Source of the DNA: DATFBY01 sp035253585
GTDB lineage: Bacteria; Gemmatimonadota; Gemmatimonadetes; Gemmatimonadales; Gemmatimonadaceae
Reading direction: 5' to 3'
Length of the DNA: 49,690 nt
Assembly: GCA_035253585.1 (NCBI GenBank)
Contig: DATFBY010000095.1
Span: 1-49,690 of the forward strand
Below, piece after piece: positions 1 through 7,693 of the stretch. The position numbers were made by a program, and so were the translations under genes. The notes under the pieces were generated by a model. That model made no database searches and was not told the DNA's origin. It was given only the letters and a program-made list of their open reading frames with translations. How positions within the stretch are numbered: the stretch's first letter is position 1; every line of letters begins with the position of its first letter.

Positions 1-497
1 CTGACCGTGCAGCGGTCATGGAAGACGCGCGCGACGATGAGCTGCGCGTCGTCAGGTGCGTCCTCATCTTCCCCTTTGGCGACGGTGAAGTTGGCGCTGG
101 CTCCAAGTCGGGCGTCGATCGCGCCCGCGAGCCGCTCGGCCACCGCGTCGGAGTGATAGAGACGCGACTTCTTGCAGGTGACGCGAAGCCTTGTTGGCCG
201 GCGCGGCGTCAGGACCCGATTCCAAGGGAGCCGACGTGCGTGCCGCTCGAGCTCGCCGAATGCGCGCGCGTGAAATTCGCCGACGCGCGCGACGACGCGC
301 GTGGCTGTGCGGAGCCAGAGGTTCGCGCGCGCGAGATCCTCGAAAGAGCCGTTGAAGGATATTCCGCCCGCTTCGTTCGGACGCGGTCGGAGTCCGAGCG
401 CCTTCAGCTCGTGCGCAACGAGTGGCTCGAGGCCGGGTGCCGCGACCGCGAAGAGATCGAAGGCGTCAGCGGAGTGACGTCGCTCAGCGCTTCCCAT
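1..497 (-). CDS. THUMP-domain RNA methyltransferase, RlmL/TrmN-like (partial, 3' end outside window)
   Basis: An open frame starts with ATG at 497 and runs off the left edge without a stop (165 codons visible). Residues about 12-37 read DAFDLFAVAAPGLEPLVAHE, the hallmark N-terminus of RlmL-type 23S rRNA (guanine-N2) methyltransferases. Near residue 120 comes CKKSRLYHSDAVAERL, typical of the end of the THUMP domain that binds RNA before the Rossmann methyltransferase domain. The catalytic domain lies outside the window, so rRNA versus tRNA specificity cannot be decided. The start overlaps the end of the upstream glycosylase gene by 14 bp, implying translational coupling. The long plus-strand ORF opposite this region is its shadow. 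Confidence 0.8.
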   Translation of the reverse strand, partial: MGSAERRHSADAFDLFAVAAPGLEPLVAHELKALGLRPRPNEAGGISFNGSFEDLARANLWLRTATRVVARVGEFHARAFGELERHARRLPWNRVLTPRRPTRLRVTCKKSRLYHSDAVAERLAGAIDARLGASANFTVAKGEDEDAPDDAQLIVARVFHDRCTV

Positions 498-1140
498 TGG
501 TGCCGCGCCGCTTCTTTGCCGGCACGCGCACCGGCTCGGCCACTTCCAGGCTCCGCCAGAGATACCATGACGCGATCGTGCGATATGGTGCCCATGCGCT
601 GCCAATGCGGTGCACGCGATCGGCCCTGGGCTCCTTTCGCAGCTTGTACGCGCGCTGAATTCCCTTTCGAATCCCGAGGTCGAGATCGGGAAGGACGTCG
701 GGGCGCCCGAGTCGGAACATGAGGAACATCTGCGCCGTCCACACACCCACGCCTTTCACGCGCGTGAGCGCTTCGACGATGGCCGCATCCTCGAGCTGGT
801 GCAGATTCTCGAAGTCGACCTCACGCTCCTGCGCCTTCCGTGCGAGATCGAAGAGGTAGCCGATCTTCTGGCGCGAGAGTCCCGCCGCGCGCAGCCGCTC
901 CTCCGGTGTCGCGAGCAGCTCCTCCGGTGTGGGCGCACGCCCCCCGTAGATGTCGTGAAAGCGTCGGAAGATCGTCGCAGCCGCGCTGCCCGACAGCTGC
1001 TGATAGATGATCGCGCGTGCGACGTAGTCGAAGTGCTTTCCTTCGTCGCGGGTTTGAAATCGACACGCGCCAACGCGCTCGATCACTCGAGCGAGAATGG
1101 GATCCGATTTCTTGAGATGGCGGACGGCGGAGCGGTGCAT
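484..1140 (-). CDS. DNA-3-methyladenine glycosylase, AlkA-like (HhH-GPD superfamily)
   Basis: The 218-aa product has the HhH-GPD layout: an N-terminal helical region with AIIYQQLS (about 44-51), a helix-hairpin-helix KGVGVWTAQMF (129-139), and the catalytic aspartate in PDLDLGIRKG (Asp154). This family excises alkylated bases such as 3-methyladenine by flipping them out of the helix. The length fits the short AlkA2/MAG-like members without the N-terminal TBP-like domain of E. coli AlkA. It is preceded by ada and overlaps the downstream RlmL-like gene, so it belongs to a minus-strand repair operon. A long inverted repeat (1172-1280) separates it from ada. Confidence 0.9.
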   Translation of the reverse strand: MHRSAVRHLKKSDPILARVIERVGACRFQTRDEGKHFDYVARAIIYQQLSGSAAATIFRRFHDIYGGRAPTPEELLATPEERLRAAGLSRQKIGYLFDLARKAQEREVDFENLHQLEDAAIVEALTRVKGVGVWTAQMFLMFRLGRPDVLPDLDLGIRKGIQRAYKLRKEPRADRVHRIGSAWAPYRTIASWYLWRSLEVAEPVRVPAKKRRGTNGKR

Positions 1141-1171
1141 CAGCGGAATTTACGGAGCGGGCGGGGAAAGG

Positions 1172-1280
1172 GAAAAGCGCCATCCGCCATCGGCGATCCG
1201 CCATCCGGGAAGCTGCACACCGGAGGACTTCCGAATCCGCCATTTTCGAATGGCGGATGGCTGATGGCCGATGGCGCTTT
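1172..1280. repeat. Long intergenic hairpin A made of GCCATCCG-type words
   Basis: The left arm (about 1172-1206) and right arm (about 1249-1280) are near-complementary and consist of repeated words of the kind ATCCGCCATC / GATGGCGGAT. An inner perfect 10-bp stem (1235-1244 with 1249-1258) is closed by a TTCG tetraloop. The element fills almost all of the gap between the Ada stop codon (begins at 1281) and the alkA start. Its words are shared with hairpin B at 4435-4524, so the two are members of one family. It could attenuate transcription from ada into alkA, but no T-run follows on the minus strand. Confidence 0.75.
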
Positions 1281-2369
1281 CTATCTGTTTTTCTCCATTT
1301 CCAGCAACAGCTTCTTTCTGCCTGCGCCAAGCCGATATCCCCCCATCTCCCCATCACTCCTCACCACGCGATGGCAGGGGATGACGAGCGGCACCGGGTT
1401 CGTGGCGCATGCGCGGGCGACGGCGCGGTGGGCCGTTGGCGTGCCGATCGCCCGCGCGACCTCGGCATATGTGCGGGTCGCACCGTAGGGAATCTCACGC
1501 AGCGCTTGCCAGACACGTCGCTGGAACGCCGTCGCGCGAATGTCCAACGGGAGATCGAGGTGCGGCTCTTCGCCGCGCAGGTAATCCACGATCGCGCCCA
1601 CGCGCGCGGTAAGCGCGTCGTCATCCCGCTCGAGCTCGGCCGCCGGAAGCTCGGCGTGAAGCACGCGCTCCAGTGCGGAATCTTCGTCGCCCAGGCTCAC
1701 CATGCAGACTCCACGCTCGGTAGCGGCCACCAGCAAACGACCGAGGGGAGAATCGGCAATGGTGAAGCTCACACGCTCGTTGACACCGCCGTTGCGGTAA
1801 GCAGCCGGCGTCATTCCCAGCTGAGCCGGAGCGCGTTCATACAACCGGCTGCTCGAGCTGAATCCCGTGTCGTACAGCGCGTGCGTGATCGATGCGCCGC
1901 TGCGCAGGCGGCCGCGAAGCCGATTCATGCGTCGCGCTTCCGCGTATTCGCGCGGAGTGATTCCCATGGTCCGCTTGAAGGTGCGAAGCAGGTGATACGG
2001 ACTGACGCGTGAGGAAGTGGCCAGAGCGCGCAGGCTCGGCGGCGAGTCGGGTGACGCGTCGATCGCCGCGCAAACGCGCTTGGTGAGTGCCAAGGCATGC
2101 GCATCACTGCGCTCGCCGGGACGGCAGCGTCGGCACGCACGAAACCCTTCGCGCTCGGCGAGTGCCGGCGCATCGAAGAAGACCACCTGCTCCCGTTTCG
2201 GACGCCGCGACGGACATGATGGTCGGCAGTAGATGCGTGTCGACCGTACCGCGTACACGAACGCCCCATCGGAGCGCCGGTCGCGCGCCAGCACCGCCTG
2301 CCATTTGCGATCGCCAACCATCATGTGCATCCGTTGTCCGGTATCCCGAACAATAGGATGCGAGGCCAT
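1281..2369 (-). CDS. ada: Bifunctional transcriptional activator / O6-alkylguanine-DNA methyltransferase Ada
   Basis: The 362-aa product has all three Ada modules in order. The N-terminal zinc domain takes methyl groups from phosphotriesters (Cys48, Cys52, Cys79, Cys82 in YCRPSCPSRRP and CRRCRP). An AraC-type helix-turn-helix follows at about 100-185 (LRALATSSRVSPYHLLRTFK). The C-terminal methyltransferase carries the suicide cysteine in IPCHRVV (about residue 332). Family knowledge: the methylated N-domain turns Ada into an activator of its own and neighbouring alkylation-repair genes, consistent with the AlkA-like gene directly downstream. The start could be Met1 or Met14 (MHMMVGDRKWQ), nearer the usual N-terminus. 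Confidence 0.95.
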   Translation of the reverse strand: MASHPIVRDTGQRMHMMVGDRKWQAVLARDRRSDGAFVYAVRSTRIYCRPSCPSRRPKREQVVFFDAPALAEREGFRACRRCRPGERSDAHALALTKRVCAAIDASPDSPPSLRALATSSRVSPYHLLRTFKRTMGITPREYAEARRMNRLRGRLRSGASITHALYDTGFSSSSRLYERAPAQLGMTPAAYRNGGVNERVSFTIADSPLGRLLVAATERGVCMVSLGDEDSALERVLHAELPAAELERDDDALTARVGAIVDYLRGEEPHLDLPLDIRATAFQRRVWQALREIPYGATRTYAEVARAIGTPTAHRAVARACATNPVPLVIPCHRVVRSDGEMGGYRLGAGRKKLLLEMEKNR

Positions 2370-2428
2370 ACTGAGCTATCCGGTGCTTGCTCTAGAATTC
2401 CGGAAGGCCGGGGAGGGCCTGGCTCCCG

Positions 2429-2875
2429 CTAGTGACGTCCCGTCGCGGTTGGCGGCTGGGACTTCGTGGGGATAGTGCTTGGCTGCGGCGTCCCCGGGGT
2501 CTCGGTCCTTCCGAATACCGCGTCGATTGCGCGTTGCAGCGCGCGCGGCCCGTTCGGGAGCGCGAATGCGTCGGCGCCATGTCTGCGAGCTGTCTGCATG
2601 AGATCGAGCTCGGAGCGCGCGCCGCTGTAGAGCATCAGACGTGAGCCGGTGTCGGCCAGGGTCTGCTTCAGCTCTGCAGAGAAGGCCGAGGGATGATCGC
2701 AATCCACGAAGACGATGGGCGCGCCAATGCGTGCGACGCCGCGCGCTGGGCTCTCGTCCACTCCCAAAAAGACCGGCCGATAGCCCGCGAACCGCAGCAG
2801 CTCACTCATCAACGCGCCTATCACCGCATCACGAGGAATGACCAACACCTCGCGCTCCGAGCCGCGTCCCTGCAC
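2429..2875 (-). CDS. Receiver-like (pseudo-receiver) domain protein
   Basis: This 148-aa protein resembles a stand-alone CheY-like alpha/beta domain: a first strand VLVIPRDAVI, then PIVFVDCDHP where the phosphorylation-site aspartate normally sits, then RLMLYSG, and a final helix ending in a proline- and threonine-rich tail (about 125-148). The acidic pair after the first strand is missing, and the usual Lys-Pro near the end is replaced by LPNGP, so phosphorylation is doubtful. It lies between udgX and ada in the same orientation, 59 bp before ada. The function is not recognised; a protein-protein interaction module is my inference. Confidence 0.6.
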   Translation of the reverse strand: MQGRGSEREVLVIPRDAVIGALMSELLRFAGYRPVFLGVDESPARGVARIGAPIVFVDCDHPSAFSAELKQTLADTGSRLMLYSGARSELDLMQTARRHGADAFALPNGPRALQRAIDAVFGRTETPGTPQPSTIPTKSQPPTATGRH

Positions 2876-2964
2876 CGAGCCCTCCCGGAGAGTGATAACC
2901 GACTCTCCATCACACGTTTACGGGCGGCAGAAAACGGGCCAAACGCCGATCTTTTGGAGAATTC

Positions 2965-3633
2965 CTACACGGCGGTAGTTGCGTTGGAGAGCGCTTTCGC
3001 GGCGCGTCTCAGGTCGGCGATGAAGTCCTTCATCGCCAGATCTCGCGATTCCTTGTCAGGCATCCGCAGCAGCGATGACGGATGAACGGTCGCAATGACC
3101 GCATCGGCGAGTGGGCTTTCGATCGGCACGCCACGCTGCTTGGTGACCCGAAACTGCTTGCCTAGCAGTGCCTGAGCCGCCGTCGCGCCGAGCGCTAGGA
3201 TCACCCGAGGCTTCACCAGCGCGATTTCGGTATCGAGCCAGGGACGACACGCACGAATCTCCATGTCGTTAGGCTTTTTGTGGATGCGGCGCTTCCCCTT
3301 CTCGCCGCGCTCCCACTTGAAGTGCTTCACCACGTTGGTGAGGTATGCTTCCTTCCGCTCGAGCCCGGCTGCCTCCAGCGCGGTGTCGAGCAGGCGCCCG
3401 GCCGGTCCGACGAACGGCCGGCCGAGCTGGTCCTCTTGATCGCCGGGCTGCTCGCCAACCAGCATGAGCGCCGCGTTCGTGGGCCCTTCGCCGAAGACGG
3501 TCTGAGTCCCCACCTTGAACAGGTGGCAGCCGCGGCACCCCTTCGAGGCCGCACGCGCCTTCGGCACCGTCGGCCGCGGTGGGATGAAATCTGCGGCCGA
3601 GCCGGTGACGTCGGGGTCCTTCGAGCCTCTCAT
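2965..3633 (-). CDS. udgX: Uracil-DNA glycosylase of the UdgX type
   Basis: The 222-aa product has family-4 UDG motif A as GEQPGD (60-65) and motif B as HPSSLLR (184-190). Between them lies the UdgX-specific loop KRRIH (114-118). In characterised mycobacterial UdgX the histidine of this loop forms a covalent bond with the abasic site, so the enzyme stays cross-linked to uracil DNA. Candidate iron-sulfur ligands are Cys33, Cys36 and Cys129; where ordinary family-4 enzymes have KCRPP, this protein has KHFK (His104), again as in UdgX. It heads the minus-strand repair run, 89 bp before the receiver-like gene. A GTTAGGC/GTCAGGC motif pair lies inside it (3055, 3268). Confidence 0.9.
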   Translation of the reverse strand: MRGSKDPDVTGSAADFIPPRPTVPKARAASKGCRGCHLFKVGTQTVFGEGPTNAALMLVGEQPGDQEDQLGRPFVGPAGRLLDTALEAAGLERKEAYLTNVVKHFKWERGEKGKRRIHKKPNDMEIRACRPWLDTEIALVKPRVILALGATAAQALLGKQFRVTKQRGVPIESPLADAVIATVHPSSLLRMPDKESRDLAMKDFIADLRRAAKALSNATTAV

Positions 3634-3846
3634 GCGACTGATGAATCCATGCTACGCCGCCGTGTCGTACAATCATTACTGATCAGTGTCGAGGGGGGGG
3701 CAAAGCGTGTGCCCCGGTTTACGTTTTCCGCGGGTGCAGCTGGTAGTGAACTAGCGTCCTGAGCGCGAAGGGTTGAAGGCAGCGAGGCGCGGCGGAGATT
3801 AGAGCAACGGACTACTCCTCGGAGCCTCCATGCCCTTCACCGTGTC

Positions 3847-4410
3847 GTGAGCATGCGCCGCCTGGCGAACTATTTCTTCCAGGGGTTGATCGTCACCGCG
3901 CCGATCTTCCTCACGCTGTACATCTGCTGGATCGTTTTCACACGAATCGATCGGTGGCTTGGAATCCCCGTCCCCGGCGTGGGATTCCTGGTCACGCTCG
4001 GAGTGATCACGCTGGTCGGCTTCCTTGCGTCGAATCTGTTGACGCGAAGCCTGCTCGGCGCGGTCGAGGCGGTGATGAACCGCCTCCCATTCGTCAGGCT
4101 GCTCTACTCGTCGACGCGTGATCTGCTCAGCGCCTTCGTCGGCGAGCATCGCCGCTTCGATCGTCCGGTGTTGGTTGCGCTCAGCGGCGACGGCGCCGTC
4201 CGCGCACTCGGCTTCGTGACGCACGAAGCCCTCGAGCGCTTCGGTCTCGAGGATCATGTCGCGGTGTACGTCCCCCAATCCTACAACTTCGCCGGCAACC
4301 TCATCGTCGTCCCCCGCGAGCGCGTGACTCCGCTCTCAGCGGAAAGCGCGGAGGTGATGGCGTTCATCGTGTCGGGGGGGGTTACGGGGAAGGAAGAGGC
4401 GAAGCGGTAG
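3847..4410 (+). CDS. DUF502 family integral membrane protein
   Basis: This 187-aa protein has two N-terminal transmembrane segments (about 9-32 and 46-66) and the DUF502 signature LPFVRLLYSSTRDLL (about 79-93), followed by a soluble C-terminal domain ending in VPRERVTPLSAESAEVMAFIVSGG. DUF502 is widespread and uncharacterised biochemically; plant homologues are named LIKE COV. The start may be GTG at 3847 or the ATG two codons later (3853); neither has a clear Shine-Dalgarno sequence. Downstream, hairpin B separates it from the convergent osmC gene and could end both transcripts. Confidence 0.85.
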   Translation: MSMRRLANYFFQGLIVTAPIFLTLYICWIVFTRIDRWLGIPVPGVGFLVTLGVITLVGFLASNLLTRSLLGAVEAVMNRLPFVRLLYSSTRDLLSAFVGEHRRFDRPVLVALSGDGAVRALGFVTHEALERFGLEDHVAVYVPQSYNFAGNLIVVPRERVTPLSAESAEVMAFIVSGGVTGKEEAKR

Positions 4411-4434
4411 GCGGCCTAGCACATCCCGCCATGC

Positions 4435-4524
4435 GCCATCCGCCATCGGCCATCCGGCATCCGGGTCGCGGCGCAGAGATTTCGACGCGGAAGCCCGGAT
4501 GGCGGATGGCCGATGGCGGATGGC
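4435..4524. repeat. Long intergenic hairpin B, 31-bp arms
   Basis: The arms at 4435-4465 and 4494-4524 are complementary over 31 bp with one mismatch, around a 28-nt loop. Each arm is built from the words GCCATCCG and GCCATCGG. The element lies between two convergent genes (DUF502 ends at 4410, osmC ends at 4558) and shares its words with hairpin A. It could serve as a bidirectional terminator, although neither side has a T-run. Arm length and loop length closely match hairpin D (32737-32828), which uses quite different words. Confidence 0.85.
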
Positions 4525-4557
4525 ACTCGCTTTCTCGTGCCGCATGCCGCCGTTCTT

Positions 4558-4983
4558 CTACTCCAACTTTGCATCCAATTCCAACTTCACCCCGCCCTTC
4601 AACGCCCCCGACACCGGACATCCCTCCTTCGTCGCTTCCGCAATTTTCTGAAAGGTAGCCGCATCGATGTTCGGAACCTTGGCGCGAACGGTGAGCTTCA
4701 TCGTCGTGATCTTGAAGCCATCTCCCACCTTCTCGATCGTGCACGCCGCGCGCGTCTCTACGCGCGTCGGCGGCGTTCCGTTCTTCTCCAGACCGCCACC
4801 CAACGCCATGCTGTAGCACGCCGCCTCGGCCGCGGCCAGCAACTCCTCCGGATTCGACCCGCCCGCCTGTTCGAAGCGCGACCCGAACGAGTACGCGCCG
4901 CCGATCCCGCTCTCTCCTTTGTACGTTCCCTTTCCACCCTTCAAGCCGCCTTCCCACACGGCGCTCGCGTTCCGAGTCGGCAT
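4558..4983 (-). CDS. osmC: OsmC-type peroxiredoxin (organic hydroperoxide resistance)
   Basis: The 141-aa protein matches the OsmC subfamily: AVWEGGLKGGKG near the N-terminus, GGSNPEELLAAAEAACYSMAL (catalytic Cys56) and the second redox cysteine in KEGCPVSGAL (Cys122). OsmC dimers reduce organic hydroperoxides with these two cysteines. ATG at 4983 is chosen as start because GGAGA lies a few bases upstream on the minus strand; an in-frame GTG immediately before it is less likely. It converges on the DUF502 gene and is divergent from sufE. Confidence 0.92.
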   Translation of the reverse strand: MPTRNASAVWEGGLKGGKGTYKGESGIGGAYSFGSRFEQAGGSNPEELLAAAEAACYSMALGGGLEKNGTPPTRVETRAACTIEKVGDGFKITTMKLTVRAKVPNIDAATFQKIAEATKEGCPVSGALKGGVKLELDAKLE

Positions 4984-5056
4984 CACAGTCTCCTTGCTGA
5001 CGTAGTGCGCGCTAGCGACGCTTGACGGCGTCGGCTTTGCGGCGTTTCATCCGATC

Positions 5057-5506
5057 ATGAGCGATAGCACTGAGCACGAACCCTTGCCGCCATCGGTTCA
5101 GCGGGTTCTCGACCGGTTCCAGCGCCTCTCGCGAGAGGAGAAGATGCAGGCGCTGGTGTCCTACGCCAAGAAGCTGGAACCGCTTCCGGACCGCTACATC
5201 GCTATCGACCGTACCAACTTCATCATCCCCGAGTGTCAGACCCGCGTCGACATTTTTCCCGAGCTGAACGCCGGGAATCTGCACTTCTATGCCGACGTCA
5301 ACGTCCGGCAATCCCCGACCGTTGCCGCGTTTCTCGCCATTCTCTTCCAAGCGGTGAACGATCAACCGCCGGAGACGACGCTCGCTCTGCCGAGCGACTT
5401 TGCGCGACAGGTGATGGAAGGGATCGGTCTCGCCGCGCGCGAGACGGGGCTCAACGCCATGGTGTGGCGACTCAAGCGACACGCGCAGGAAGCGCGTGCG
5501 GCGTGA
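5057..5506 (+). CDS. sufE: SufE-like cysteine desulfurase sulfur acceptor
   Basis: The 149-aa product follows the SufE fold: an N-terminal helix (VLDRFQRLSREEKMQALVSYAKKLEPLP), then IPECQTRV, where Cys60 is the expected persulfide-accepting cysteine, and a C-terminal helical part. SufE takes sulfane sulfur from SufS and passes it to the SufBCD scaffold for Fe-S cluster assembly. The other suf genes are not in the window. The end overlaps the start of the following epimerase-like gene by 11 bp if the upstream GTG is used there. Iron-sulfur clients in the window include SdhB and UdgX. Confidence 0.85.
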   Translation: MSDSTEHEPLPPSVQRVLDRFQRLSREEKMQALVSYAKKLEPLPDRYIAIDRTNFIIPECQTRVDIFPELNAGNLHFYADVNVRQSPTVAAFLAILFQAVNDQPPETTLALPSDFARQVMEGIGLAARETGLNAMVWRLKRHAQEARAA

Positions 5507-6626
5507 GTCGCGACGCTCCGACACGTTGCCGACCAGACGCAAGGGAAGTTTGACGCCCACCGGCGCGCGCGCCGTCGGTTCGCCGAACACGCTCGCCCCC
5601 GCCCCTGCTCCGCGCACCGAGCAGGAGCTCGACGAGCGCCTCTCGCGTCCAACCGAAGGCGTCATCGACACGCTCGCGCGCCAACCGGGTGACATCATTG
5701 TCCTTGGCGCCGCGGGCAAGATGGGTCCGACGCTGGCGATGATGGCACGTCGCGCGCTCGATGTTCTCGGCCGACAGGACCGCGTGATCGCCGTGTCGCG
5801 CTTCTCGAATCCGGCGATGGCCGAACGCCTCGAGACCGCTGGCGTCTCGATCGTCCGCTGCGATCTCACCAGCCGCGACGCGGTATGGACGCTCCCCGAT
5901 GCGCCTAACGTGATCTTCATGGCCGGCCAAAAATTCGGCACGTCGGACAGCCCTTCGCTCACCTGGGTGGCGAACACGGTCGTGCCCGCCATCTGCGCCG
6001 GGCGCTTCAAGCGATCGCGCATCGTCGCGTTCTCGACCGGCAACGTATATCCACTGGCCCCCGCGAACGGAAATGGCGCGCGCGAGGAGACCCCGCTCGC
6101 GCCGATCGGCGAGTACGCTGCATCGTGCGTCGGCCGCGAGCGCGTCCTCGAGCATTACGCATCGCGGAACAAGACTCCGCTCGCCATCGTCAGGCTGAAC
6201 TACGCCATCGATCTTCGCTACGGCGTGCTCTCCGACATTGCGCGCAAAGTGTGGCAAGGCGAGCCGGTCGACGTTGCCATGGGATACGTCAACGTCATCT
6301 GGCAAGGCGACGCGAACGCGCGCGCACTGCAGTGTCTCGACCACGCCGCGGTGCCGCCGTTCGTCATCAACGTGACTGGTATGGAGCGCGTCGGCGTTCG
6401 CGCGCTGGCCGAGCGCTTCGGAGCGCTCCTCGATCGGACGCCGCGCATCGTCGGAGAGGAATCGCCAGACGCACTTCTGAGCGACGCATCGCGCTCGGCA
6501 CGAATCTTTGGTGAGCCATCGGTCGATCTCGATAGCATGATCGCTTGGGTGGCCGAGTGGACGCGCTCCGGCGGCCCATTGTTAGGCAAGCCGACGCACT
6601 TCGAGACGCGCGATGGCCGCTTCTGA
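5496..6626 (+). CDS. NAD(P)-dependent epimerase/dehydratase family protein
   Basis: This is an extended SDR-type protein. The Rossmann motif is VLGAAGKMGP (GxxGxxG) at about residues 69-78, and the usual Ser/Tyr region appears as FSTGNVYPL, but the Tyr-x-x-x-Lys pair is not obvious: GEYAASCVGRE occupies that site without the lysine, so catalytic activity is uncertain. The first 40-50 residues are low-complexity; a TTG at 5550, preceded by AAGGGAAG, may be the true start instead of the GTG at 5496. It overlaps the next gene by 14 bp. Pairing with a DHDPS-family gene suggests joint handling of a sugar or sugar-acid substrate. Confidence 0.8.
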   Translation: MRRESRRSDTLPTRRKGSLTPTGARAVGSPNTLAPAPAPRTEQELDERLSRPTEGVIDTLARQPGDIIVLGAAGKMGPTLAMMARRALDVLGRQDRVIAVSRFSNPAMAERLETAGVSIVRCDLTSRDAVWTLPDAPNVIFMAGQKFGTSDSPSLTWVANTVVPAICAGRFKRSRIVAFSTGNVYPLAPANGNGAREETPLAPIGEYAASCVGRERVLEHYASRNKTPLAIVRLNYAIDLRYGVLSDIARKVWQGEPVDVAMGYVNVIWQGDANARALQCLDHAAVPPFVINVTGMERVGVRALAERFGALLDRTPRIVGEESPDALLSDASRSARIFGEPSVDLDSMIAWVAEWTRSGGPLLGKPTHFETRDGRF

Positions 6627-7662
6627 AGTCTCGGTGGCCGATGTCCGCCTGCACCTGCTCGCCGGTCAAGTGATTCCAGCGCATCCACTCGCGCTCACGG
6701 AACAACGAACGCTCGACGAGCGGCATCAGCGCGCTCTCACTCGCTACTACGTAGCTGCGGGCGCGGGTGGAATCGCCGTCGGCGTGCACACGACGCAATT
6801 CGCCATCCGCGATCCTGAGTTCGCGCTCCTCGAGCCCGTGCTCGAGCTCGCCTCGCGCACCGCCGACGAGGCGCTGGCATCGAGTCCTCGGCCGTTCGTG
6901 AAGGTCGCCGGCATCGTGGGCCGCACTCGTGAGGCAGTGCGCGAAGCGCGGCTCGCGATCGACTATGGATATCACGCGGGGCTGCTGAGCCTCGTCGCGT
7001 GGAGAGATGTCGCCGACCCGCAGGTGCTGGTGCACTGTCGGGCGGTGTCGGAAGCCATCCCGCTGTTCGGTTTCTATCTACAGCCGGCGGTCGGCGGCCG
7101 CGTTCTCGGCTACGACTTCTGGAGGGCGTTTCTCGAGATTCCTAACGTCGTCGCCATCAAGATCGCCCCCTTCGACCGCTATCGCACGCTCGATGTCGTT
7201 CGCGCCGTCGCCGACTCCGGCCGTACCGACGTTGCGCTCTATACGGGGAACGACGACAACATTCTGGTCGACCTGCTCACACGCTTCCCCGGTGGACACC
7301 GCATCGTCGGCGGACTGCTCGGCCAATGGGCAATGTGGACGCGACGCGCCGTGGAAATGCTCGAGGCGGTACGGTGCGCCACTGACGACGACCCACTGGA
7401 TCGCGCCTGGTTGTCGGGCGCCGCGGCGATCACCGACGCCAACGGCGCGATCTTCGATGCACGCAACACATTTCGCGGCTGCATCCCCGGAATCCACGAG
7501 ATTCTGCGGCGTCAAGGGCTCATGCGCGGCACCTGGTGTTTGGATCCCGACGAAGTGCTCTCGGAGGGACAACGCGAGGAAATCGATCGGGTGCTGCGTG
7601 CGTATCCGCGTCTCACCGACGACGAGTTCGTGGCCGAACGACTCGACGATTGGTTGAAGTGA
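6613..7662 (+). CDS. Dihydrodipicolinate synthase (DHDPS/NAL) family protein
   Basis: The 349-aa TIM-barrel protein carries GAGGIAVGVHTTQFAIRD near residue 52 (equivalent to the GTTGE region), FVKVAGIVGRT, GFYLQPAVGG, and VVAIKIAPFDRY, where the lysine is the expected Schiff-base residue. Family members include DHDPS, N-acetylneuraminate lyase and 2-keto-3-deoxy sugar-acid aldolases. The sequence is longer and more divergent than true DapA, and its coupling to an epimerase-like gene (14-bp overlap) favours a catabolic aldolase or dehydratase over lysine synthesis. That assignment is inference; the substrate is unknown. Confidence 0.8.
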   Translation: MAASEVSVADVRLHLLAGQVIPAHPLALTEQRTLDERHQRALTRYYVAAGAGGIAVGVHTTQFAIRDPEFALLEPVLELASRTADEALASSPRPFVKVAGIVGRTREAVREARLAIDYGYHAGLLSLVAWRDVADPQVLVHCRAVSEAIPLFGFYLQPAVGGRVLGYDFWRAFLEIPNVVAIKIAPFDRYRTLDVVRAVADSGRTDVALYTGNDDNILVDLLTRFPGGHRIVGGLLGQWAMWTRRAVEMLEAVRCATDDDPLDRAWLSGAAAITDANGAIFDARNTFRGCIPGIHEILRRQGLMRGTWCLDPDEVLSEGQREEIDRVLRAYPRLTDDEFVAERLDDWLK

Positions 7663-7693
7663 GGACTCCAACTTCCAGACTATGGCAACGTAA

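Noticed and set aside
18..722. 234-codon plus-strand open frame at the left edge
   Set aside because: It lies antisense to the RlmL-like and AlkA-like genes, which have clear family motifs on the minus strand; composition is Arg/Ala-rich shadow sequence.
1172..4524. Repeated GCCATCCG words as a possible CRISPR array
   Set aside because: Repeats are arranged as two inverted arms with a single loop, have no spacer-repeat periodicity, and no cas genes are present.
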